Of a stretch of 39,426 nucleotides of DNA, positions 24,801 to 31,244 are shown piece after piece (positions within the stretch are counted from its first letter, which is position 1; every line of letters starts with the position of its first letter). The notes below the pieces were generated by a model. It had not been told where the DNA came from. It was given only the letters and a program-made list of their open reading frames with translations, and made no database searches. Both the position numbers and the translations under genes were made by a program. The stretch is taken from contig CAIQQM010000184.1 of the NCBI GenBank assembly GCA_903873945.1, forward strand, positions 1-39,426. The letters are read 5' to 3'. Origin of the DNA: an uncultured Verrucomicrobiota bacterium. Its GTDB lineage: Bacteria; Verrucomicrobiota; Verrucomicrobiia; Limisphaerales; UBA8199.

Positions 24801-25062
24801 CTTCTTCGTCTTCCGACGTGACCAGCTTTTTCACCACTGTCCCGCCAATCAGTTCCAGCAGCTCCTTCCGTTTCTGCGCATCGCCCGGATCAGGCAGTAG
24901 CGTGCAGAGCAGCGCCGCCCGGCTCGCCGCCAGCGGCCGTCGCGCCGGCCAGATGTGAAGCGTGGAGATATGACCGTGGCGCACATTCTTTTCATGAACG
25001 CTTGTCAGCGACGCCTGTTCCAGCGGAAAGGCCACCTCAATCAATCTTGGTTTGTCGGTCAT
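21805..25062 (-). CDS. DUF1156 adenine-specific DNA methyltransferase
   Basis: I start at ATG 25062 (1085 aa), which has GGAAGG 7 nt upstream and gives the family-typical N-terminus MTDKPRLIEVAFPLEQAS. The in-frame ATG at 25077 is less likely. The DUF1156 hallmark VRHGHISTLHIWPARRPLAASRAA follows (residues 27-50). Motif I is LDPFAGGGAIPLEAM (132-146), and the catalytic motif IV is DPPYYD (about 614-619), as in N6-adenine or N4-cytosine enzymes. The conserved YGLRLWRELFTPRQLLAL precedes it. The family's zinc ribbon is degenerate: only SPCSGRPG remains. It probably modifies host DNA so that the partner helicase/ATPase machinery can tell self from foreign. Its central part (about 22760-24200) is clearly more AT-rich than the flanks, suggesting replacement of the core by recombination. 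Confidence 0.93.
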   Translation of the reverse strand: MTDKPRLIEVAFPLEQASLTSVHEKNVRHGHISTLHIWPARRPLAASRAALLCTLLPDPGDAQKRKELLELIGGTVVKKLVTSEDEEGNSVSEEKKVVEGGVLVWGNENEPAMDTLRAAIRQFYGGKAPKVLDPFAGGGAIPLEAMRLGCEVTSADLNPVAWFIQKCTLEYPQRFAGKKWPLPEFVRQWPDFVEDFIAGKIKKRKGEKKPHYTDAVNLELHETATDAEAPSEKASADFKKVSLPDADLAWHVRAWGRWVLERSRQDLTARYPMVDGEPTVAYLWARTARDPQTTGRVPLLKTFWIGKKKGRRAALLPIPNPDGCGVAFRILREADLVQPKRIIEEHDFLRRWEVTENTLEEFLKNGTMNRAGVWSPCSGRPGVISLTSEDLRRQGQQGLLDIQMTAVVTEATHPSKKTTLKRYRLPTETELRAASVEIEDLNEAYRDIPFGLPGEPSPLGGGSGAARAFSVQKYGLRLWRELFTPRQLLALAVFVRHIRAAIKAAAELNDSISPAIGAYLTCSLGKLLDYENVCCSWYLNNEQITHMFNRFALPFKWDFAEASPIGGTSGSWDSMLNSVAKSVTTAVNLSSTLCSPQIIRRSAVVSHDAQLDVVVTDPPYYDAIPYSDLMDFFYIWQRRILSDLDPSFMDNYLEELSPKWNHDSDDGELIDDETRFGGDRAKSKANYEKGMARAFTACLKQLPESGRLAIVFANKEVDAWETLIGALIQAGATVTASWPIQTEMPNRSRGINSAALSTSVWIVCRKRSVTAAAGWEEPVLERMKQILFDKRDELGGINILQYYFDLGIRGPDFIWAALGPALQAYSEHPFVKKTGGGMVTVREFLDEVRKLVLQFALGELPGFRELQRETQGRGETVALDPVTQYYLLHRAYFGLASAPAGACILYANACGKNETELKVVWNILEQGGKSGPGKKGRPRKDAEEGEAEEPEEESSGNEYRLLDWSERIESADLGESRGGLPSPLIDKLHRLMALFQRNQAGEVQPLYESWGLASERAFPPLLQAIRELAFQDGNETERRLVEALATQLKLRRQQVTEDGAVKEEPYFAPIDEATRAKVSYRKGKK

Positions 25063-25095
25063 AGTCTTGCCTTCCATTCGGGTGTTTCTTCGCGC

Positions 25096-28000
25096 TCAAT
25101 CCGCGTCCGCCTCTTTCATGATGTCGCCGATGTTCAAAGTAAAACTCTGGCGCGTCTTGAACGCCAGCCGCACCGGGTCTTGCACCCGGAACAGGCGCGG
25201 CTCCGTGGCGCAGTCCGTCACGACGTAAAGCCAGTATTTGTCCCGCACGTTCGCCGCCGTCGGCCATTCATTCTCGGTCAGATGCACCTGCCCGCGACCG
25301 GCCCGGCCCTTGACCTCGATGACAATTTTTTCCCCATTCAAGCGGTGGCTTTCCAAATCATACCCCCGCGCCAGGTGCGGCGACGACACGTCGAACACCT
25401 TCGCCTTGTGTTTATCCACTTCGTAGTTGATCGCCACGCGCACGGCGATGGCCTCGATGTTCTTGTCGTAGCTTTCCAGCGCTTCCGGGCTTTGGTCGGG
25501 AATCACCAGCGCAATCGCAATGCGGTCCAGCGTGATGATGTCCAGCAGGTCGCCCCGCCGTTGTTCATACAGCAACGCTTCAGCTTTTTCCTGCTCGATG
25601 CGGCTCTGCTCCCGCTTCACCAGTTCAAGTTGGCTGGCGGCCTGCTCGTCCCCATCCCGGACGCGCCGGGCAAAATCCACCCGCCGTTGCGCCATTTCCC
25701 CGGCGGAGAAATCAAACCCGCGCTGCAAATCTTCCAGCCGCGCCGACGACTCGGCGCGCACCGCCGCCCGAGCCTGCTGCAAAAACGTGGTTTCGGCTTC
25801 CATCCGGGCGAACGCATCGGCGCGGTGGACTTGGTCCAGCGGCGATTGCAGCAACGTGCCGGCTTTCCACGCGAGGGACGGTGGCGCACCCACCAAGGCA
25901 ATCAGATGGTTCGGGGCGCAGGCGGTGAACTGGCCGGTGCTGTCCCAACGCAAGCCCATCAGCCGGCGTTCCAACAGACGCGGCTTCGCATCGCCGCCGC
26001 GCAGCGACCGCTCGCCCAACTGGCAGACATACAACGCGGCGTAGTAGGGCTGCTCCGCCGTCGGGTCGAGGAAGAATCCGCCGCGCCGCGCATCGTTGCC
26101 GAACCGCCGGATGGTTTCATCGCAAAAGGCGTTGAACAACGGCTCGCCCGGCCGCAGAAAAGCAATCTGCGCCGCATCGCTGCCCGCGGGCCCGTCACGC
26201 CTCACGGAAATGTAAGGCGGCAGCCCGCCCCGCCAATGGCTCGCCAGCGGTTCGATCCAGTTCGAGCCGGAAGTCCGGTTCAACCGGGCGCGCTGGTTCA
26301 GGTCTCCGTCAATCTCGAATCCCAGCCGGGGTAGCGCCTTCTCGGCAAAGTTCTGCACGTAGGCTGGCAGTAGTTGGTTGAACCGCTCGACTTCAATCTC
26401 GGCATTCAGTTGCCCCAGCCGCTTGGCCACATCACCGAAGGACGATGCCTGTTTCCGCTGTTCCTCGACCGCCGCCCGCAGCCGTTGCGTCGCAAACATG
26501 TTGTCCAGTTGCTTCTGCGCGGAGTAAGGCGCGGTTTCAAACAGGGCTTCGCGCAGCAGGTCGCGGATGGAAACCTCCTGGAGCTGTTGCCCGATCACGT
26601 CGAACACTTTGTCGGTACAAAGCTCGCGCCGCGCCTCGTCCAGTTTCGCCAGCAGCGTCGCCAGCACGTCGCCTTCGCGGGTCTTGTCGGCGATGAAATT
26701 GAAGATGCGGACTTCATCATGGCGCTGGCCGAACCGGTGAAGCCGGCCCATCCGCTGTTCCAATCGCGCCGGATTCCACGGCACATCGAAATTCACCATC
26801 AGCCAGGCGAACTGCAAATTGATTCCTTCGCCCGCCGCATCCGTCGCAAGCATGATCCGGGCGCTCGGCGCGTCCGGGTTGGGCAGATTTTGACGTCGGC
26901 GTTCCGCCGGCGGCATGAAGAAAATCCGCTGACGTTCGCGTTCCTCCACATCCATGCCGCCATGAATCGCCGCGATTTGACCGGTGTATCCCAGCGCTTC
27001 AAACCTGTGCTGCAAATGTTCCAGCGTGTCGCGGTGCTCCGTGAAAATCAGCAGCCGCTCGTGTTGGAATTCCGCCGCGTCCACCAGTTCGCGCAGCTTC
27101 AAAAACTTCGTCTCACACTGCGCCCTCAGGATCTCCTCGCCCTGCTTGATGATCTCATCCAGGTAGGCCAGCTCCTTTTCCCGCTGCTTTTCCGACTGCG
27201 GCTTCGCCAGCGTCAGCGCTTGTTCCTCGACGCGCTCCTGGCTCTCCGTTCCTGTATCGGTGGGTTCCGAATCGTCGGCTGTGGTCGTGTCGAACTGTTC
27301 CAGCAGCCGCTCCGCGCTCGGCGCCGCCTCGGCGGTATCCGCGTCCATGATCCGTTTGCGCCGCCGCTCCAACGATTGCACCATCGCATACGTCGAGCTG
27401 GCCAGCCGCCGTTGCAGCACGGCCACCACCATCGCGGCCGCGTTCTTGTTTAGTGACCGGTTGTTTTCAAAACTCCAGCGCAGGTACTCGGATGACTGGT
27501 CATAAAAAGCGCGCTCCTGCGGTGAGAGGTCAAATTTCACCGTCTGGCAGAGCCGCGGCTTGTAAATCGCATGGCCCTGGTAGTCCACCATTTCCTCCTT
27601 GAGCCGGCGGATGAAAAATTTACGGCGCTTTTCCTGCCCCATCTCACCCAGAGCCTCCATGGTCGAGAACACGTTCATGTCCAGCAGCCGCCACAGCGCG
27701 AAATACGGAAACTGCTTCCCCATGTGCGGCGTCGCGGTGAGCAGCAGCAGATGCGTTGCCTTCGCCAGCACCTCCGCCAGCCGGTAGCGCTTCGTCTTGG
27801 AGTCGAGGCGGCGACTGTCCGCCCAGGCCAACTTGTGCGCTTCGTCGAACACCACCAAATCAAACTGAGCCGCCGCCAGCCGTTCACGGATGGATTCCGT
27901 CGCCGCCGTGTCCACGCTGATGATGAACAGCCCTTCGTCGTTCGCGAGGGGATCGCTGTTCTGGAAGTCCTGGCCGCGCAAAATCCGAAACTCCAGGTCG

Positions 28001-28539
28001 AAGAAATTGTGCAGCTCGCGTTGCCAGTTCCACGTCAGCCCGGCAGGGCAGCAGATGAGCACACGGCGCAGCCGGCCACGGTTCAGCATTTCCCGGATAT
28101 GGAGCCCGGTCATCACCGTCTTGCCGGCGCCGGCATCATCGGCCAGCAGGAACCGTAGCGGGTTTTGCGGCAGCATGTGCTCATACACCGCCACGCGCTG
28201 GTGCGGGAGGGGCACGACCCGGGAAAGCTCCAGCCCGAAAGCCTTGTTGAACTGGTGACCATTCCGCAGCCGGTGGGCGTCCACCACCAGCTTGATAACC
28301 TCAGGGTCCCCCTCGAAATTCAAGCGGGGCGGGGCATCCGCCAGCACCAATAGCTCACCCTGTTCCTCCTGCCCCTTCGACAGCAACTTCTGTATCCGGA
28401 GGATGTGCCCCTTCTGCGGCTTGCGATGTCCATTCTCCCAGCGGTTGACTGTGGCGAACGTAACCCCCAACTGCTCGGCAAATGCCTCCTGAGACAACCC
28501 CAATTGGTTCCTCAAATTCTTTATTTGTTCGCTCGTCAC
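25096..28539 (-). CDS. XRE-HTH / SNF2-like helicase / DUF3883 fusion, first gene of the left cluster
   Basis: I choose the GTG at 28539 (1147 aa) because the XRE domain follows at once (residues 3-55: QIKNLRNQLGLSQEAFAEQLGVTFATVNRWENG, a textbook helix-turn-helix) and AAGG/GGAG lie just upstream. The frame also opens at 28590. The helicase has Walker A ADDAGAGKT (about 133-141), VFDEAHKLAW (about 230-239), LTATPHMGK, motif V ATDAAGEGINLQ (about 567-578) and motif VI RLEQRMGRLHRFGQ (about 592-605). The C-terminus (about 1020-1115) is DUF3883: GYDLES...IVIEVKGRAG...LTENEW...YWLYVVTD, a fold related to PD-(D/E)XK nucleases with the E-V-K core present. An XRE domain fused to such a helicase is unusual. 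It could bind the adjacent divergent promoter. The methyltransferase follows after 33 nt. Confidence 0.9.
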   Translation of the reverse strand: MTSEQIKNLRNQLGLSQEAFAEQLGVTFATVNRWENGHRKPQKGHILRIQKLLSKGQEEQGELLVLADAPPRLNFEGDPEVIKLVVDAHRLRNGHQFNKAFGLELSRVVPLPHQRVAVYEHMLPQNPLRFLLADDAGAGKTVMTGLHIREMLNRGRLRRVLICCPAGLTWNWQRELHNFFDLEFRILRGQDFQNSDPLANDEGLFIISVDTAATESIRERLAAAQFDLVVFDEAHKLAWADSRRLDSKTKRYRLAEVLAKATHLLLLTATPHMGKQFPYFALWRLLDMNVFSTMEALGEMGQEKRRKFFIRRLKEEMVDYQGHAIYKPRLCQTVKFDLSPQERAFYDQSSEYLRWSFENNRSLNKNAAAMVVAVLQRRLASSTYAMVQSLERRRKRIMDADTAEAAPSAERLLEQFDTTTADDSEPTDTGTESQERVEEQALTLAKPQSEKQREKELAYLDEIIKQGEEILRAQCETKFLKLRELVDAAEFQHERLLIFTEHRDTLEHLQHRFEALGYTGQIAAIHGGMDVEERERQRIFFMPPAERRRQNLPNPDAPSARIMLATDAAGEGINLQFAWLMVNFDVPWNPARLEQRMGRLHRFGQRHDEVRIFNFIADKTREGDVLATLLAKLDEARRELCTDKVFDVIGQQLQEVSIRDLLREALFETAPYSAQKQLDNMFATQRLRAAVEEQRKQASSFGDVAKRLGQLNAEIEVERFNQLLPAYVQNFAEKALPRLGFEIDGDLNQRARLNRTSGSNWIEPLASHWRGGLPPYISVRRDGPAGSDAAQIAFLRPGEPLFNAFCDETIRRFGNDARRGGFFLDPTAEQPYYAALYVCQLGERSLRGGDAKPRLLERRLMGLRWDSTGQFTACAPNHLIALVGAPPSLAWKAGTLLQSPLDQVHRADAFARMEAETTFLQQARAAVRAESSARLEDLQRGFDFSAGEMAQRRVDFARRVRDGDEQAASQLELVKREQSRIEQEKAEALLYEQRRGDLLDIITLDRIAIALVIPDQSPEALESYDKNIEAIAVRVAINYEVDKHKAKVFDVSSPHLARGYDLESHRLNGEKIVIEVKGRAGRGQVHLTENEWPTAANVRDKYWLYVVTDCATEPRLFRVQDPVRLAFKTRQSFTLNIGDIMKEADAD

Positions 28540-28648
28540 AACTCCAACCTTGACACAGCTCAAATTAAATGTCAATATGCGATATGACAATTGTTATACC
28601 AGTCAAAATTACGGCCGTTTCGGAAGAAGAATAAAGCCCAGAAAGCCT
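28540..28648. promoter_or_regulatory. Divergent promoter/operator region between the two clusters
   Basis: This is the only spacer between the divergent clusters. Seen directly: TGACA at 28551-28555, TGTCA at 28570-28574, TGACA at 28585-28589 (an alternating inverted series) and the palindrome ACAATTGT at 28587-28594. Minus-strand promoter candidate: TTGTCA (28590-28585), 17-bp spacer, TAATTT (28567-28562). Plus-strand candidate: TTGACA (28550-28555), 17-bp spacer, CAATAT (28573-28578). The repeats overlap both, as expected of an operator, and the left cluster's first protein carries an XRE domain that could bind it. Confidence 0.45.
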
Positions 28649-29389
28649 ATGCAACTATCATCCCGCGACGTATTCACCCACCTGCTCCAATCGGGGGTTA
28701 CCCACCTCCACCACGGCAACACGGTCACCACCTCCTGCGAGTTCATCCGCCAGAAACAGCTCATCGCCCGTGGTTGCATGGACCGCTTAGGCCTCAACCA
28801 GACAGCCCAGGCATCCGATGCCAACGACAAGGCCCAGGGTGTCTATTTCGACATCTTCCTCGATTCTGTGGATATCCACAATCGGGCCAGCCGCCGAAAC
28901 GTTTACGGGCCGGTCCTTTTCAAGCTGTCAGTGGAAAGGCTCCGGGCCATGGACCTCCCGCCCCTCTGGGTCACACGTTCCAACCCCCTCTATTGGAACG
29001 CCAACACCACCCACCAGGAAAAATGGTTTGAGACCATCGGCCAACTTCAACTCGAATTCATGGTCGGCCGCTTCAACCAGATGATTGTAATGCGCCATAT
29101 CGGCGGCGTCCTCCCTCTTGCCGACTGCCTCGAGGAAATCGTTCTCGACGACCCACAAATGGCCGAAGGGCAACTCGGCTACTTTTCCCTCTCAATCGGC
29201 GCCGTTCTGCTCGCCCGGACATCCTCAACGACCCCACTCCCGTTCGCCTTCCAGAAACGAACCTGCGCGGCCGGCTGCGCCTGCACTAACGAGTACCAAG
29301 CCGACAGAGCGGCCACCCTGGAACTCTTCGTGCCCCGGAGAACGACCCCGCCGCCGCCTCCGCAGCCGCTCAACCCGCCCAACAACTGA
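28649..29389 (+). CDS. Unrecognised first protein of the right cluster (weak ADP-ribosyltransferase-like look)
   Basis: The frame opens at 28550, but I start at ATG 28649 (246 aa, MQLSSRDVFTHLL), after which the sequence becomes protein-like. The ribosome-binding site is weak (AGAAAG, close to the ATG). Features: THLHHGNTVTTSCEFIRQKQLIARG (about residues 19-43), which recalls the first strand-helix of DarT-like and other ADP-ribosyltransferase folds; RRNVYGPVLFKLSVERL (about 84-100); and FETIGQLQLEFMVGRF (about 130-145). A cysteine cluster CAAGCAC lies near the C-terminus, followed by a proline-rich tail. No membrane segment or signal peptide is present. I cannot name a family with confidence. 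If the resemblance is real, it may be an effector toxin or a DNA-modifying component. Confidence 0.7.
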   Translation: MQLSSRDVFTHLLQSGVTHLHHGNTVTTSCEFIRQKQLIARGCMDRLGLNQTAQASDANDKAQGVYFDIFLDSVDIHNRASRRNVYGPVLFKLSVERLRAMDLPPLWVTRSNPLYWNANTTHQEKWFETIGQLQLEFMVGRFNQMIVMRHIGGVLPLADCLEEIVLDDPQMAEGQLGYFSLSIGAVLLARTSSTTPLPFAFQKRTCAAGCACTNEYQADRAATLELFVPRRTTPPPPPQPLNPPNN

Positions 29390-29446
29390 CCGCCCGCTTA
29401 GTTGACACCGGAGCCCCAGATCCGCATCTCCCTCTAAAAGATCATT

Positions 29447-30178
29447 ATGAGCGAAACCAAATATATACTCGTCCTGGCCAACTCGGAACGGGCCGGCGGA
29501 AGGTGCGTTGCAGGAAAAGTCGCCACACCACTCGAAGGCAATGACTTCGACATTGGCCAGCAATGGGTGCGCCTAAACAACCCGACAACCAAAGAGGGTG
29601 CCGTTCCCTACATGGACACGGTCTGCCGGCCAGACCACACCGCCGTCCGCCCGCTGGACCTAATCCAAGTGACGCTGCTGGACCCCTGCAACAATCCAGA
29701 CCACCCCGAGGACTGGAGCTACGACCCGGCTCAGAAATGGAAATGGGTCGCCACCGCGACCACCAAGGACTTGGCAGGCATCGTGGACAACCCGCCAAGG
29801 CTCTGGCATGTCGCCGAATCCGACACCGTACCTGCTGGCTACATACGGACCATGCAACCTCCGCCCGCTTCCCTCTACCTCATCAAAGCGCCCCAAGGCT
29901 GGGCCTTCAGGTACTTCAAGGAATGGAACCAGTTCAAAGGCTATGACAAGAAGCGGCGCCGCCTACAGTTCAGCTTCGCTGGGAATTACCACGACATGTC
30001 GGTCACCGATCCGGAATTCGACCGGCGGTTCAAGCTCCCCGGCGCCACTTCTCAATGGGCCAGCATGCCCGAGACACTCACAGTGCCGAACCCGGCCGGC
30101 TGGTATTTCTGCCTGAGCCTCACCCCGGAATTGAATGGCAAGCAGTATAAGATTTGTGCCACCTTTTTTGAAGCGTGA
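29447..30178 (+). CDS. Dual-OB-domain protein
   Basis: This 243-aa protein begins KYILVLANSERAGGRCVAGKV (residues 5-25), the signature opening of the dual OB-containing domain family (pattern: ILANSxKxGGRCVAG). It continues with QQWVRLNNP and PLDLIQVTLLDPCNNPDHPEDW, the first OB-like barrel. A second barrel-like half follows from about residue 115 (LWHVAESDTVPAGYI...). Such proteins are commonly encoded next to DUF488 genes, as here, and are presumed to bind single-stranded nucleic acid or another ligand. There is no catalytic motif. The stop overlaps the next start as GTGA, so it is translationally coupled to the first DUF488 gene. Confidence 0.75.
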   Translation: MSETKYILVLANSERAGGRCVAGKVATPLEGNDFDIGQQWVRLNNPTTKEGAVPYMDTVCRPDHTAVRPLDLIQVTLLDPCNNPDHPEDWSYDPAQKWKWVATATTKDLAGIVDNPPRLWHVAESDTVPAGYIRTMQPPPASLYLIKAPQGWAFRYFKEWNQFKGYDKKRRRLQFSFAGNYHDMSVTDPEFDRRFKLPGATSQWASMPETLTVPNPAGWYFCLSLTPELNGKQYKICATFFEA

Positions 30179-30777
30179 AGCCCGAGCTTTTCACCATTGG
30201 CCACTCGAACCACTCGCTGGAACACTTCCTCGAGTTGCTCATGCAGCATCGCGTCCAAGTCTTGGTTGACGTACGCAGCAGCCCATACAGCGCCCGGCTT
30301 CCCCAGTTCAATCGCGAGCCGCTCAAAGCTGCTCTGCGGGCTGTCGGCATCCGCTATCTGTTCCTCGGCGACGAACTCGGCGCCCGTCGATCCGAACGCA
30401 ACTGCTACGTTGACGGCGTCGCCCGCTACGAACGGATCGCCAAAACCCCGGCCTTCCAGTCCGGCCTGGACCGCGTCACCAAGGGCATCCCGCAATTCCG
30501 CTCCGCCCTAATGTGCGCCGAGAAAGACCCACTGGAATGCCACCGCACCATTCTGGTCTGCCGTCACCTGCGTGACGTGGCCCAAATCCAGCATATCCGC
30601 GCCGACGGATCCCTCGAATCACAGGACGAGGTCGAGACCCGCCTCATGGCCGAGGAGCGCGTCCCGACCGACGACCTTTTCGCACCCCGCGAGAAACTCC
30701 TCGCCCGCGCATACGATCAGCGCGGTGGTAAGACCGCCTACCACGAGTCCGCCGAGCCAACACTGCCAACGAGTTAA
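30175..30777 (+). CDS. DUF488 protein, long form
   Basis: This 200-aa DUF488 protein has all family signatures: FTIGHSNHSLEHFLELL (residues 6-22), VLVDVRSSPYSARLPQFNRE (29-48), FLGDELGAR (63-71) and CAEKDPLECHR (114-124), the conserved Cys-x7-Cys-His-Arg. The start is the GTG at 30175, in a GTGA overlap with the dual-OB gene. DUF488 proteins have been proposed to be enzymes acting on nucleic acid or small molecules through the conserved cysteine, histidine and arginine, but none is well characterised. The tail after about residue 150 is variable. Confidence 0.85.
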   Translation: MKPELFTIGHSNHSLEHFLELLMQHRVQVLVDVRSSPYSARLPQFNREPLKAALRAVGIRYLFLGDELGARRSERNCYVDGVARYERIAKTPAFQSGLDRVTKGIPQFRSALMCAEKDPLECHRTILVCRHLRDVAQIQHIRADGSLESQDEVETRLMAEERVPTDDLFAPREKLLARAYDQRGGKTAYHESAEPTLPTS

Positions 30778-30782
30778 CGCTT

Positions 30783-31235
30783 ATGTCTGTCGAAAGCATT
30801 CCCGTCTTCACCGTCGGCTTCACCAAGAAAACCGCCGCGCAGTTTTTCGAAAAGCTGCGCACCGCCGGCATCAAACGCATCGTGGATGTCCGGCTTAACA
30901 AGGTTTCCCAGCTCGCCGGCTTCAGCAAACGCGACGACCTTCAGTATTTCCTCAAGGAAATCCTGCACGTGGACTACGTCGAAGCCCCGTTGCTGGCCCC
31001 TACCCAGGGCCTGCTCGACGCCTACAAGAAGAACAAGGGCCGGTGGGACGACTACGAGCACGACTTCCTCAAGCTGATGGAAGAGCGGCACATCGAAGAC
31101 AAGATTGACCCGGCCATCCTCGCCGGCGGCTGTCTCCTGTGCAGCGAAGACAAACCCCATCAGTGCCACCGCCGCCTGGTCGTCGAATACCTCCAGCGCC
31201 ACTGGGGCAACCTCGACATCAAACACATCGTCTAA
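30783..31235 (+). CDS. DUF488 protein, short form
   Basis: This 150-aa second DUF488 protein differs clearly from its neighbour. VFTVGFTKKTAAQFFEKL (8-25) replaces TIGHS. IVDVRLNKVSQLAGFSKRDDLQYFL (33-57) and LAPTQGLLDAYK (71-82) belong to the short subfamily. CLLCSEDKPHQCHRRLV (117-133) keeps the Cys/His/Arg core. It starts 5 nt after the preceding stop. Having one member of each subfamily side by side suggests two related but non-redundant activities or a heteromer. No strong ribosome-binding site is visible, so translation may depend on coupling. Confidence 0.85.
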   Translation: MSVESIPVFTVGFTKKTAAQFFEKLRTAGIKRIVDVRLNKVSQLAGFSKRDDLQYFLKEILHVDYVEAPLLAPTQGLLDAYKKNKGRWDDYEHDFLKLMEERHIEDKIDPAILAGGCLLCSEDKPHQCHRRLVVEYLQRHWGNLDIKHIV

Positions 31236-31244
31236 CCTTTCCAC

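Noticed and set aside
24955-26334. Long plus-strand open frame (459 codons) across the methylase/helicase boundary
   Set aside because: Antisense shadow; the minus strand carries clear DUF1156 and DUF3883 sequence.
18472-28539. Calling the cluster BREX
   Set aside because: No PglZ phosphatase, BrxA, BrxL or Lon-like gene; the DUF499 ATPase and DUF1156 methylase alone are not sufficient.
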